From Falsiroseomonas ponticola (GTDB lineage Bacteria > Pseudomonadota > Alphaproteobacteria > Acetobacterales > Acetobacteraceae): a stretch of 64,000 nucleotides of DNA. The notes below the pieces were generated by a model that did not search any database, was not told where the DNA came from, and worked only from the letters and a program-made list of their open reading frames with translations. Both the position numbers and the translations under genes were made by a program. Below, in pieces: positions 34,556-42,962 of the stretch. Each line of letters opens with the position of its first letter. Position 1 is the first letter of the stretch. The stretch covers positions 97,731-161,730 of the forward strand of contig NZ_JAERQN010000013.1 of the NCBI RefSeq assembly GCF_016805305.1. The letters run 5' to 3'.

Positions 34556-35913
34556 GCCAGCGGCACCGGGCGCAGCATGAGGGGACGGTCCGGCGCCAGG
34601 GTGGTGCGGCCGCGCAGGCCGATGGGCGCTTCCTCCACCGGCTCCAGCCGCCAGCGCCGGACGAGGGCCAGCATCGCCACCACCAGTTCCAGGTCGGCGA
34701 AGTGGTTGCCGATGCATTGGTGCCGCCCCCAGGCATAGGGCAGCAGGTTGCGCCGCGCGGCCGCGCCGGCGCCGAGGAACCGGTCCGGCCGGAAGTCCTC
34801 CGGCGCCTCCCACAGCGCGGGGCTGCGATGGATGGCGAAGATGGAGACGAGCACGGTGGTGCCGGCGCGGATGCGGAAGCCGCCGAGGTCATCATCCGCC
34901 GCGCAGTCCCGGCCCATGTTGTAGACCGGCGGGTAGAGCCGCATCGCCTCCTCCACCACCGCCGCGGCATAGGGCAGGCGCGGCAGGTCGGCGGGCGTGG
35001 GGGCGCGGTCGCCCAGCACCGGCAGGGCTTCGTCCCGCAGCGCCTGCGCCACGCCGGGGTGGCGGGCCAGCAGGTGCATCAGCCAGGTCAGGGCCGTCGC
35101 CGTCGTCTCGAACCCCGCGGCGAACAGCGTCTTCAGCTCATCCAGCAGGGCCTGGCGCGGCAGCGGCGCGTCATCCGGCCGGCCGCGGATCAGCGCGGCC
35201 AGCAGGTCGTCCGGCTGGGCATCGGGCGCGGCGAGCCGGCGGTCAAGCTCCCGCCCCAGGAAGGCCTCCAGCGTGCGGCGCGTGGCGTTGACGGCGCGGT
35301 TGACGGGCACCGGCACCCAGAGCGGCCAGCGGATGAAGGACCAGTTCCGGCGCATGAGCTGCGCCAGGCAATCCTGCACCGCGGCGACGAAGGCCGCGCC
35401 CTCCCCCTCCCCGATCCGGCGGGAGAGCAGGACGCCGCCGATGACGCCGATGGCGATGCGCCCGGCTTCCTGCCCGGCATCGATGGGATCGCCGGCCCAG
35501 CGGTCCATCGTCTCCGCCATCACCGCCGCCGTGGTCGCAGCGAGATCGCCGAGGCGGTCCGCGCGGAAGGAGGGCTGCATCCGGCGCCGGCGGGCGCGCC
35601 AGAGGTCACCCTCCGTCGCCAGCAGCCCCTCGCCGATCACGGCGCCGAGGTTGCGGTTGATGCGGCCGCGCGGGTAGCGGTCCGCGCGCGTCACCAGCAC
35701 CTCCCTCGCCAGGTCGGGGCGGCCGATGGCGACGATGCGGCGCGGGCCGAGGCGGATGCCGACGATGCCGCCATGCGCCTGCAGCGCCGCGGCGGGGAAG
35801 CTGTGCGGCGCGGCCGCCATGGCGCGCAGATGGCCGAGCGGACCGCCACCTTCCAGGGCGGGAACATCGGGCAGGGCGGCGGGAGGGGCTGGCTGGCTGC
35901 CGGCGATGGTCAT
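34552..35913 (-). CDS. Cytochrome P450
   Basis: A 453-residue P450. The haem-binding segment is Y-A-W-G-R-H-Q-C-I-G with thiolate Cys400; the I-helix A-G-F-E-T-T and the K-helix E-E-A-M-R-L are intact. In the haem loop Tyr replaces the usual Phe and His replaces the usual Arg. It would hydroxylate or otherwise oxidise an organic substrate using an external ferredoxin or flavodoxin system, which is not encoded nearby. ATG 35913 is chosen; the frame extends to a GTG at 35955. First gene of a six-gene operon in which each junction is a 4-nt overlap. Confidence 0.9.
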   Translation of the reverse strand: MTIAGSQPAPPAALPDVPALEGGGPLGHLRAMAAAPHSFPAAALQAHGGIVGIRLGPRRIVAIGRPDLAREVLVTRADRYPRGRINRNLGAVIGEGLLATEGDLWRARRRRMQPSFRADRLGDLAATTAAVMAETMDRWAGDPIDAGQEAGRIAIGVIGGVLLSRRIGEGEGAAFVAAVQDCLAQLMRRNWSFIRWPLWVPVPVNRAVNATRRTLEAFLGRELDRRLAAPDAQPDDLLAALIRGRPDDAPLPRQALLDELKTLFAAGFETTATALTWLMHLLARHPGVAQALRDEALPVLGDRAPTPADLPRLPYAAAVVEEAMRLYPPVYNMGRDCAADDDLGGFRIRAGTTVLVSIFAIHRSPALWEAPEDFRPDRFLGAGAAARRNLLPYAWGRHQCIGNHFADLELVVAMLALVRRWRLEPVEEAPIGLRGRTTLAPDRPLMLRPVPLA

Positions 35914-36006
35914 GTCGGCGGCAAAATGCCTCAAACGCCGGTTGCAGCATAGCACAACCGGCCGGCGAGATTGCGGGGAGGGGCTGGCCGCGCGGGCGGC
36001 GTGAAG

Positions 36007-36044
36007 CGCAGAAGGCCGGGTCAGTGATGACCCGGCCTTCTGCG
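36007..36044 (-). terminator. 17-bp perfect hairpin between tRNA-Arg and the P450 operon
   Basis: CGCAGAAGGCCGGGTCA and its exact complement flank a GTGA loop, a perfect 17-bp stem. It begins 33 nt beyond the tRNA-Arg 3' end on the minus strand and about 95 nt before the P450 start. It probably ends the tRNA transcript, although no T-tract follows on either strand. Confidence 0.65.
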
Positions 36045-36077
36045 TGGCGTGGAAACCGGCGTTTCCAAGTAATCGGA

Positions 36078-36154
36078 TGGCGGACCCGAAGAGATTCGAA
36101 CTCCTAACCCCCAGATCCGTAGTCTGGTGCTCTATCCAATTGAGCTACGGGTCC
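36078..36154 (-). tRNA. tRNA-Arg (anticodon ACG)
   Basis: Read on the minus strand, a 77-nt cloverleaf with a 7-bp acceptor stem GGACCCG/CGGGTCC, discriminator G and an encoded CCA end. The anticodon stem CCAGA/TCTGG encloses the loop CTACGGA with anticodon ACG (read as ICG after deamination). The T-arm loop is TTCGAAT. It reads CGN arginine codons, which are heavily used in this genome. Confidence 0.95.
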
Positions 36155-36165
36155 GCACGGGGGGC

Positions 36166-36194
36166 GATTTAGCGGGGTCGGCGGGGGGGCGCAA
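36166..36194 (-). promoter_or_regulatory. Candidate sigma-70 promoter for tRNA-Arg
   Basis: On the minus strand TTGCGC (36189-36194) and TAAATC (36166-36171) are separated by 17 nt, and the -10 box ends 11 nt before the tRNA 5' end. Spacing fits a housekeeping promoter; the boxes match consensus only partly. Confidence 0.4.
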
Positions 36195-36222
36195 CCCCTC
36201 CGCCAACCCCGCGTCACCAATT

Positions 36223-37335
36223 TTACGCCGAGAGCTTTTCCAGCTCCCGCAGCACGGCCTCGCCCATCACGGTGGTGCCGACGCGCGCGCGGCCGGGGGA
36301 CATGATGTCGGCCGTGCGCAGCCCGCCCGCCAGCACCTTCTCCACCGCCGTCTCGATCAGCTTCGCATCCTCGTCCATGCCGAAGGACAGGCGCAGCAGC
36401 ATGGCGAAGGACAGGATCTGCGCGCAGGGATTGGCGACACCCTTGCCCGCGATGTCGGGCGCGCTGCCATGGATCGGCTCATACAGCGCATGCCGCTTGC
36501 CGGAGGGCTGCAGCGCGCCGAGCGTGGCGGAGGGCAGCATGCCGAGCGAGCCCGTCAGCGCCGCCGCCAGGTCCGACAGCACGTCGCCGAAGAGGTTGCC
36601 GCCGAGGATGACGTCGAACTGCTTCGGGCGGCTGGCCAGCTGCATCGCGCAATTGTCGGCGTACATGTGCTGCAGCTCGACATCCGGATACTCGGCCTTG
36701 CCGACCTCCCCGACGACGGCGCGCCAGAGGCGGCCGGACTGCATGACGTTGGCCTTCTCCACGCTGGTCAGCTTGCGGCTGCGCTTGCGGGCGATGTCGA
36801 AGGCCACGCGCGCGACGCGGGCGATCTCGTCCTCGGAATAGACTTCCGTGTCGATGCCGACGCGCTTGCCCTGCTCGTTCACATGGATGCCGCGGGGCTC
36901 GCCGAAATAGATGCCGCCCGTCGTCTCCCGCACGATCATGATGTCGAGGCCGCGCACCAGTTCCGGCCGCAGCGCGGAGGCATCGGCGAGCGGGTCGAGC
37001 ACCACGGCGGGGCGGAGATTGGCGAAGAGGCCAAGGTCCTTGCGCAGCCGCAGGATGCCGAGTTCCGGCCGCTGGTCGAAGGGCAGGCTGTCCCACTTCG
37101 GCCCGCCGACGGAGCCGAACAGCACGGCATCGGCCTCGGCGGCGGCGGCCACCGTCTCATCCGGGCAGGGGCTGCCGGTGGCGTCCAGCGCGGCGCCGCC
37201 GACGACGCCCTCCTTCACCTCGAAGGTCACGGCGCGGCGGCGATCCATCCAGTCGATGATGCGGCGCACTTCGCGCATCACCTCGGGGCCGATCCCGTCG
37301 CCGGGCAGGATGAGGAGCTTCTTGTTGGCGGGCAT
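36223..37335 (-). CDS. leuB: 3-isopropylmalate dehydrogenase
   Basis: A 370-residue NAD-dependent decarboxylating dehydrogenase. L-P-G-D-G-I-G-P-E-V is at the N-terminus, the substrate-binding R-E-T-T-G-G-I-Y-F-G and E-K-A-N-V in the middle, the metal-binding N-L-F-G-D-V-L-S-D-L and the NAD-binding H-G-S-A-P-D-I-A-G-K near the C-terminus. It converts 3-isopropylmalate to 2-oxoisocaproate in leucine synthesis. It follows leuD by 57 nt, a gap holding an 8-bp GC hairpin (37366-37385), and completes leuC-leuD-leuB; leuA is not in the window. Confidence 0.96.
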   Translation of the reverse strand: MPANKKLLILPGDGIGPEVMREVRRIIDWMDRRRAVTFEVKEGVVGGAALDATGSPCPDETVAAAAEADAVLFGSVGGPKWDSLPFDQRPELGILRLRKDLGLFANLRPAVVLDPLADASALRPELVRGLDIMIVRETTGGIYFGEPRGIHVNEQGKRVGIDTEVYSEDEIARVARVAFDIARKRSRKLTSVEKANVMQSGRLWRAVVGEVGKAEYPDVELQHMYADNCAMQLASRPKQFDVILGGNLFGDVLSDLAAALTGSLGMLPSATLGALQPSGKRHALYEPIHGSAPDIAGKGVANPCAQILSFAMLLRLSFGMDEDAKLIETAVEKVLAGGLRTADIMSPGRARVGTTVMGEAVLRELEKLSA

Positions 37336-37392
37336 GGATGCGGTGGTCCTGGCGGCAGTGGAGATGCGGGGGCCTCGGCCCCCGCCGGGTGG

Positions 37393-38013
37393 TCAGACCT
37401 TGGCGTCGTAGAGCCAGGGCTGGGCGGCGCGCTGCTTCGCCTCGAACCCATCGATGCTGGGCGCGTGCTGCATGGTCTGCCCGATATCGTCGAGCCCGTT
37501 CAGCAGCAGGTGGCGGCGGAAGGGGTCGATGGTGAAGGGGATCTCCTCCCCGTTCGGGCGCACCACCACCTGGCGTTCCAGATCGACGGTGATGCGGGAA
37601 TTCGGGCCGAGCCGCGCATCCTCCATCAGCTGTTCGCAGATCTCCCGCGGCAGCTTCACCGGCAGCACGCCGTTCTTGAAGCTGTTGTTGTGGAAGATGT
37701 CCGCGAAGTCCGGCGCGATGACGCAGCGGATGCCGAAATCCAGCAGCGCCCAGGGCGCATGCTCGCGGGACGAGCCGCAGCCGAAATTCTCGTAGGCCAC
37801 GAGGATCTCGGCCTTGCGGTAGGGCTCCTGGTTCAGCACGAAGTCCGGCTTCTCCGCCCCGTCATCCTCGTAGCGCATATTGGCGAAGAGGTGCTTGCCG
37901 AGGCCCGTCCGCTGGATGGTCTTGAGGAAGCGGCCGGGGATGATCTTGTCGGTATCGACATTCGCCATCGGCATGGGCGCGGCGATGCCCGTCAGCGTGG
38001 TGAAGGCCTTCAT
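37393..38013 (-). CDS. leuD: 3-isopropylmalate dehydratase small subunit
   Basis: A 206-residue small subunit of isopropylmalate isomerase, the usual length. It shows N-V-D-T-D-K-I-I-P, the substrate-recognition segment Y-E-N-F-G-C-G-S-S-R-E-H-A and N-N-S-F-K-N-G-V-L-P. It forms the enzyme with LeuC. ATG 38013 is chosen because GGAGGG lies just upstream, inside the end of leuC; one nucleotide separates the leuC stop codon from this start. Confidence 0.95.
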   Translation of the reverse strand: MKAFTTLTGIAAPMPMANVDTDKIIPGRFLKTIQRTGLGKHLFANMRYEDDGAEKPDFVLNQEPYRKAEILVAYENFGCGSSREHAPWALLDFGIRCVIAPDFADIFHNNSFKNGVLPVKLPREICEQLMEDARLGPNSRITVDLERQVVVRPNGEEIPFTIDPFRRHLLLNGLDDIGQTMQHAPSIDGFEAKQRAAQPWLYDAKV

Positions 38014-38014
38014 G

Positions 38015-39445
38015 TCACACGCCCTCCTGCTTCGCGAAGTCGCGCACATCGACGAAATGCCCCGCGATCGCCGCCGCCGCCGCCATGGCGGGGGAGACGA
38101 GGTGGGTGCGCCCGCCGGGGCCCTGGCGGCCTTCGAAGTTGCGGTTGCTGGTGCTGGCGCTACGCTGGCCGGGCTTCAGCTTGTCCGGGTTCATGCCGAG
38201 GCACATGGAGCAGCCGGCCTCGCGCCACTCGAAGCCGGCTTCCAGCAGCACCTTGTCGAGCCCTTCCGCTTCCGCCGCTTCCTTGACCAGGCCGGAGCCC
38301 GGCACGACGAGGGCGCGGACATGGGACGCGACCTTGCGGCCCTTGGCGATGGCGGCGGCGGCGCGGATGTCCTCGATCCGGCTGTTGGTGCAGGATCCCA
38401 CGAAGACGACATCGACCTTGAGGTCGGTCAGCTTCTGGCCCGGCGTCAGGCCCATGTAGTCGATCATCCGCTGCACCTGCGCGCGGCGCGCCTCATCGGC
38501 ATAGTCGGCCGGGTTCGGCACGCTGCCCGTCACCGGCAGCACGTCCTCGGGGCTCGTGCCCCAGGTCATCTGCGGGATGATGTCGGCGGCGTTCAGCACG
38601 ACTTCCTTGTCGAAGACCGCACCCTCGTCGGAGGGCAGCGTCTTCCACCAGGCGACGGCACGGTCATAGGCCTCGCCCTTCGGCGCGAAGGGGCGGCCCT
38701 TCACGTAGTCGAAGGTCGTCTGGTCCGGCGCCACCATGCCGGCGCGGGCGCCGGCCTCGATCGACATGTTGCAGACCGTCATGCGGCCGGCCATGTCGAG
38801 CGCGCGGATCGCCTCGCCCGCGAATTCGATGACATGGCCCGTGCCGCCGGCGGTGCCGATCTTGCCGATGATGGCCAGCACGATGTCCTTGGCCGTGCAG
38901 CCCGCGGGCAGCGTGCCATCGACCGTCACGCGCATGTTCTTCGCGGGCTTCTGCAGCAGCGTCTGGGTGGCGAGCACGTGCTCGACCTCCGACGTGCCGA
39001 TGCCGAAGGCCAGCGCGCCGAGGGCGCCATGCGTCGAGGTGTGGCTGTCGCCGCAGACGATCGTCATGCCGGGGAGCGAAAGGCCGAGCTCCGGCCCGAT
39101 GACGTGGACGATGCCCTGGCGCTTGTCGGTCAGCGGGATGTAGGGGACGCCGAAGGCCTTGACGTTGGCTTCCAGCGTCTCGACCTGCGTGCGGCTCTCG
39201 GGATCCTCGATGGTGCCGTAGCGGCTGGCATCGGTCGCGATGTTGTGGTCCACCACCGCGAGCGTCGCATCCGGGCGCCGCACCTTGCGGCCGGCAAGCC
39301 GGAGGCCTTCGAAGGCCTGCGGGCTCGTCACCTCATGCGTGAGGTGCTTGTCGATGTAGAGCACCGCCGTGCCGTCGGGCAGCGTCTCGACGACATGCGC
39401 ATCCCAGATCTTGTCGAACAGCGTACGCGGCTTCGTGGCCGACAT
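38015..39445 (-). CDS. leuC: 3-isopropylmalate dehydratase large subunit
   Basis: A 476-residue aconitase-family subunit. Cysteines for the 4Fe-4S cluster are visible in V-G-S-C-T-N-S-R and G-C-S-M-C-L-G-M-N, and C-G-D-S-H-T-S-T-H-G marks the active site. It isomerises 2-isopropylmalate to 3-isopropylmalate with LeuD. ATG 39445 begins the conserved M-S-A-T-K-P-R-T-L-F-D-K-I; a GGGGAAA ribosome site precedes it. The gene is insulated from rplS upstream by a T-tailed terminator. No leader peptide with leucine codons is visible in the 66-nt gap. Confidence 0.96.
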   Translation of the reverse strand: MSATKPRTLFDKIWDAHVVETLPDGTAVLYIDKHLTHEVTSPQAFEGLRLAGRKVRRPDATLAVVDHNIATDASRYGTIEDPESRTQVETLEANVKAFGVPYIPLTDKRQGIVHVIGPELGLSLPGMTIVCGDSHTSTHGALGALAFGIGTSEVEHVLATQTLLQKPAKNMRVTVDGTLPAGCTAKDIVLAIIGKIGTAGGTGHVIEFAGEAIRALDMAGRMTVCNMSIEAGARAGMVAPDQTTFDYVKGRPFAPKGEAYDRAVAWWKTLPSDEGAVFDKEVVLNAADIIPQMTWGTSPEDVLPVTGSVPNPADYADEARRAQVQRMIDYMGLTPGQKLTDLKVDVVFVGSCTNSRIEDIRAAAAIAKGRKVASHVRALVVPGSGLVKEAAEAEGLDKVLLEAGFEWREAGCSMCLGMNPDKLKPGQRSASTSNRNFEGRQGPGGRTHLVSPAMAAAAAIAGHFVDVRDFAKQEGV

Positions 39446-39462
39446 TCCCGATTTCCCCCAAG

Positions 39463-39496
39463 ACAAAAGCGCCCCGGCCTGGCGGGCCGGGGCGTT
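39463..39496 (-). terminator. Rho-independent terminator after rplS
   Basis: On the minus strand a 10-bp GC stem (CGCCCCGGCC paired with its complement, 39470-39494) with a 5-nt loop is followed by CTTTTGTCTT. It separates the ribosomal-protein operon from leuC. Confidence 0.85.
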
Positions 39497-39511
39497 CGGT
39501 AAGGCGTAGGC

Positions 39512-39892
39512 TCAGGCGGTGGCTTCGACCTTGGCCCGTGCCCGCTCCTCGATGCGGGCGGACTTGCCGGTCCGGCCGCGCAGGTAATACAGCTTCGCGC
39601 GCCGCACCTTGCCGCGGCGCACCACGACGATCTCCGCCACGTTCGGGCTGTACAGCGGGAAGACGCGCTCCACGCCCTCGCCGTAGGACAGCTTGCGGAC
39701 CGTGAAGTTGCTGTTCAGGCCGCGGTTGCTGCGGGCGATGCAGACGCCCTCATAGGCCTGGGTGCGGATGCGCTCGCCTTCCACGACCTTCACCATGACG
39801 CGGAGCGTGTCGCCCGCGGCGAAGTCCGGGGTCTCGCGGGTGGCCGAGAGCTTCGCCTGCTGGGCGGCCTCGAACTGCTGAAGCAGGTTCAT
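39512..39892 (-). CDS. rplS: 50S ribosomal protein L19
   Basis: A 126-residue L19 with the conserved G-D-T-L-R-V-M-V-K-V, E-G-V-C-I-A-R and K-L-Y-Y-L-R-G-R-T-G-K segments. It sits at the 30S-50S interface. ATG 39892 starts the conserved M-N-L-L-Q-Q-F; an in-frame upstream codon at 39919 abuts the trmD stop and adds unconserved residues. Last gene of the rpsP-rimM-trmD-rplS operon, the same order as in most bacteria. Confidence 0.96.
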   Translation of the reverse strand: MNLLQQFEAAQQAKLSATRETPDFAAGDTLRVMVKVVEGERIRTQAYEGVCIARSNRGLNSNFTVRKLSYGEGVERVFPLYSPNVAEIVVVRRGKVRRAKLYYLRGRTGKSARIEERARAKVEATA

Positions 39893-39919
39893 CGGGGTGG
39901 TTCCTTCCGTCTGAAGCAA

Positions 39920-40678
39920 TTAGGCGGCGGCCGGGTGGCCGTCCAGCCGCCCCGCCTTTGCCTGTTTGGGTTCCGCGCCTGCGCGCGTCTGATAGCGTTC
40001 CCAGAGGTCGGGCCGCCGCGTCCGCGTCGCCGCTTCCGCTTCCGCGCGCCGCCAGCGCGCGACCTCCGCATGGTGGCCGGAGAGCAGCACCTCCGGCACC
40101 TTGCGGCCCTGCCATTCGGCGGGCCGCGTGTAGTGGGGGTATTCCAGCAGCCCCTCGGCGCCGTGGCTCTCCTCCTCCGCGGATGCCGCGGCGCCCATCA
40201 CGCCCGGCAGCAGCCGGATGCAGGCATCGAGCATCAGCAGCGCGGCGGGTTCGCCGCCGGAGAGCACGAAATCGCCGGCCGAGACTTCGACCATCTGACG
40301 CGCCTCGATGACGCGCTGGTCGACGCCTTCGTAGCGGCCACAGAGCACGGTCACGCCCGGCCCCGCCGCAAGGTCCCGCACCAGCGCCTGGTCCAGCCGG
40401 CGCCCGCGGGGCGTCAGATAGACCAGGGGCGCGCCGGGGTTGCGGCTGGTCGCGGCCTCGCAGGCGAGGTCCAGCACATCCGGGCGCATCACCATGCCCG
40501 CGCCGCCGCCGAAGGGCGTGTCGTCCACGGTGCGGTGGCGATCCGTCGCGAAGCTGCGGATATCCAGCGCCTCGATCGCCCAGCGCCCCTCGCGGAGCGC
40601 GCGCCCCGCCAGCGACAGGCCGAGCGGGCCCGGGAACATGTCCGGGAACAGCGTCAGGATGGTGGCGCGCCAGCTCAT
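39920..40678 (-). CDS. trmD: tRNA (guanine-N1)-methyltransferase TrmD
   Basis: A 252-residue SPOUT methyltransferase. T-L-F-P-D-M-F starts the protein, L-C-G-R-Y-E-G-V-D-Q-R-V-I and F-V-L-S-G-G-E form the knotted SAM site. It methylates G37 of tRNAs next to the anticodon, preventing frameshifting. ATG 40678 overlaps the rimM stop (4 nt). The C-terminal R-P-D-L-W-E-R-Y is conserved, and the final 25 residues are low-complexity. Confidence 0.95.
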   Translation of the reverse strand: MSWRATILTLFPDMFPGPLGLSLAGRALREGRWAIEALDIRSFATDRHRTVDDTPFGGGAGMVMRPDVLDLACEAATSRNPGAPLVYLTPRGRRLDQALVRDLAAGPGVTVLCGRYEGVDQRVIEARQMVEVSAGDFVLSGGEPAALLMLDACIRLLPGVMGAAASAEEESHGAEGLLEYPHYTRPAEWQGRKVPEVLLSGHHAEVARWRRAEAEAATRTRRPDLWERYQTRAGAEPKQAKAGRLDGHPAAA

Positions 40679-41199
40679 GCCGCCGCGCCCTCCCCGCCCT
40701 CGGGCCGTACCAGCACCTCCGTCGGCGGCACCACGGTGATCCGCCCGCCCGCCACATCCACCACCGGCACGCAGGCCTTGGTGAAGGGCAGCAGGATCTC
40801 GCCCGCCGCGCCGTCGATGATCAGGAAGGGGCCGCCGCCATGGTCCTCCACCAGCCGCACCGTGCCGATCGCCGCCCCGTCTTCCGCGACGGCCGCCAGG
40901 CCCTCGAGGTCGCTCAGGTAGAACTCGTCCGGGTCGGCGGGGGGCGGCAGCTGGCTGCGCTCCACATAGAGCTTCGTGCCGGTCAGCCGGGCCGCGGCAT
41001 CGCGATCCGCGACGCCTTCGATCCGGCCGAGCCCGTCAGGCAGCGGCGTGACGCGGAAGGCCTTGGCGCCGGAGGCATCGGTCAGCGGGCCGTAGCTGCC
41101 GATGGCGCGCGGATCGGCCGTGAAGGCATGCAGGCGCACGAGCCCCCGCACGCCATGCGGCCGCCCGATCTCCCCCACCAGCACGCGCTGCACCCGCAT
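40675..41199 (-). CDS. rimM: Ribosome maturation factor RimM
   Basis: A 174-residue two-domain protein: an N-terminal G-E-I-G-R-P-H-G-V-R-G barrel and a C-terminal PRC-barrel region starting at F-Y-L-S-D-L-E-G-L. It binds S19 and assists maturation of the 30S head. It lies between rpsP (24-nt gap) and trmD (4-nt overlap), the standard arrangement. Confidence 0.94.
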   Translation of the reverse strand: MRVQRVLVGEIGRPHGVRGLVRLHAFTADPRAIGSYGPLTDASGAKAFRVTPLPDGLGRIEGVADRDAAARLTGTKLYVERSQLPPPADPDEFYLSDLEGLAAVAEDGAAIGTVRLVEDHGGGPFLIIDGAAGEILLPFTKACVPVVDVAGGRITVVPPTEVLVRPEGGEGAAA

Positions 41200-41223
41200 C
41201 GCCCGATCGACCTATGGCGTCGT

Positions 41224-41553
41224 TCAGCCGCCGGCCGCGGCGCGTTCCTGCGCCTTCTTCTTCGGCGCGGACTGCTTCGGCTGCTCGTTGTACACGGGCA
41301 TCGGCGCCAGGCCGGCATGGCCCAGGAACTTCGCCACGCGCTCCGTCGGCAGGGCGCCGACGGACTTCCAGTAGGTGATGCGCTCGGCGGAGAGGCGCAC
41401 GCGGTCGGCATGGTCCGACGGCAGCATCGGGTTGTAGCTGCCCAGCTTCTCGATGAAGCGGCCGTCGCGCGGGCTGCGGCTGTCCGCCACCACGATGTGG
41501 TAGTAGGGGCGCTTCTTGGCGCCCGCGCGGGCGAGGCGAATCTTGAGACCCAT
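41224..41553 (-). CDS. rpsP: 30S ribosomal protein S16
   Basis: A 109-residue S16 with the conserved K-I-R-L-A-R-A-G-A-K-K-R-P-Y-Y and D-G-R-F-I-E-K-L-G-S-Y-N-P segments. The C-terminus carries a Lys/Gln/Ala-rich extension common in alphaproteobacteria. The ribosome site AGGAGAAGG precedes the ATG. Only 23 nt separate it from ffh, so ffh and the rpsP operon may share a transcript. Confidence 0.96.
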   Translation of the reverse strand: MGLKIRLARAGAKKRPYYHIVVADSRSPRDGRFIEKLGSYNPMLPSDHADRVRLSAERITYWKSVGALPTERVAKFLGHAGLAPMPVYNEQPKQSAPKKKAQERAAAGG

Positions 41554-41576
41554 GAGGGTTACCTTCTCCTGATCGT

Positions 41577-42962
41577 CTAGAAAGGTCGTCGGTTGCCGAG
41601 GCCCGGCATGAGGGCACCCAGGCCCCCACGCATCAGCCCCTTCTGGCCGAGCTTGTTCATCCGCTTCATCATCGCGGACATCTCGTCGAACTGCTTCAGC
41701 AGGCGGTTCACATCCTGCACCGTGGTGCCGGAACCGGCGGCGATGCGCCGCTTGCGGGACGCCTTCAGCAGGTCCGGGTTGCGTCGCTCCTTCGGCGTCA
41801 TCGAGCTGATGATCGCGGCCTGGCGCTTCAGCATGGTCTGGTCGAGGTTGGCGTTCTCGATCTGCGACTTGATCTTGCCCACGCCCGGCAACATCCCGAG
41901 GATGCCGGAGAGCGAGCCCATCTTGCCGATCTGCTTGATCTGCGATGCGTAGTCCTCGAGGTCGAAGGACCCCTTCTGCATCTTCTTCGCGAGCTTCTCG
42001 GCTTCCGCCTGGTCGATCGTCTCCGCCGCCCGTTCGACGAGGGAGACGATGTCGCCCATGCCGAGGATGCGGTTGGCGATGCGATCCGGATGGAAATCCT
42101 CCAGCGCGTCCAGCTTCTCGCCGGCGCCGAGCAGCTTGATCGGCGCGCCGGTGACGGCGCGCATGGACAGCGCCGCGCCGCCGCGCGCATCGCCATCGAC
42201 GCGCGTCATGACGATGCCGGAGACGCCGACCTTCTCCTGGAAGGCCTTGGCGGTGTTCACCGCATCCTGGCCGGTCATCGCATCGACGACGAGCAGCGTC
42301 TCATGCGGCTTCACGAACGCCTTCACGTCCGCGACTTCCGCCATCAGCGCCTCATCGATCGCCAGCCGCCCGGCGGTGTCGAGGATGACGACGTCGAACA
42401 GCTCCCGCCGCCCGACATCCATCGCACGCTCGGCGATCTGGCGCGGCGTCTGGCCGGGGATGATGGGCAGGCCCGTCACCTCCGCCTGGTCGGCCAGGGT
42501 CTGGAGCTGCAGCTGCGCGGCCGGGCGATGCACGTCGAGCGACGCCAGCAGGACCTTCTTCCGCTCCCGCGTCCGCAGCCGCAGCGCGATCTTGCCGGAG
42601 GTGGTGGTCTTGCCCGAGCCCTGGAGGCCCACCATCAGGATCGGGATCGGGGACGGCGCGTTCAGGTCCAGGCCCCGCTTGCCGTCATCGCCTTCGCCGC
42701 CGCCCAGCGCCTCGACCAGCGCGTCGTTGACGATCTTGATGACCTGCTGGGCCGGGGAGACGGAGCGGATGACTTCCTGCCCCACGGCGCGTTCGCGCAC
42801 GCGGGTCACCAGGTCCTTCACCACCGGCAGGGCGACATCGGCTTCCAGCAGCGCGACGCGCACTTCCCGCAGCGCGTCCTGGACATCGGCATCGGTCAGC
42901 GCGCCGCGGCGGCGCAGCTTGTCGAAAACCCCTGTCAGCCTGTTGCCCAGCGCCTCGAACAT
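41577..42962 (-). CDS. ffh: Signal recognition particle protein Ffh
   Basis: A 461-residue SRP54 protein. The N domain (residues 1-90) is followed by the G domain with G-L-Q-G-S-G-K-T-T, D-T-A-G-R and T-R-V-D-G-D-A-R-G-G, and a methionine-rich M domain with M-S-A-M-M-K-R-M-N-K near the end. It targets inner-membrane proteins co-translationally with 4.5S RNA, which is not in this window. ATG 42962 starts the conserved M-F-E-A-L; the frame extends upstream to 43103, but those residues are unconserved and arginine-rich. Confidence 0.96.
   Translation of the reverse strand: MFEALGNRLTGVFDKLRRRGALTDADVQDALREVRVALLEADVALPVVKDLVTRVRERAVGQEVIRSVSPAQQVIKIVNDALVEALGGGEGDDGKRGLDLNAPSPIPILMVGLQGSGKTTTSGKIALRLRTRERKKVLLASLDVHRPAAQLQLQTLADQAEVTGLPIIPGQTPRQIAERAMDVGRRELFDVVILDTAGRLAIDEALMAEVADVKAFVKPHETLLVVDAMTGQDAVNTAKAFQEKVGVSGIVMTRVDGDARGGAALSMRAVTGAPIKLLGAGEKLDALEDFHPDRIANRILGMGDIVSLVERAAETIDQAEAEKLAKKMQKGSFDLEDYASQIKQIGKMGSLSGILGMLPGVGKIKSQIENANLDQTMLKRQAAIISSMTPKERRNPDLLKASRKRRIAAGSGTTVQDVNRLLKQFDEMSAMMKRMNKLGQKGLMRGGLGALMPGLGNRRPF

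Noticed and set aside
37366..37385. 8-bp GC hairpin between leuD and leuB as a terminator
   Set aside because: It has no T-tract and lies inside an otherwise continuous leu operon; it is more likely neutral or a processing stem.
39446..39511. Leucine attenuator before leuC
   Set aside because: No leader peptide with leucine codons or alternative pairing is visible; the hairpin is the T-tailed terminator of rplS.
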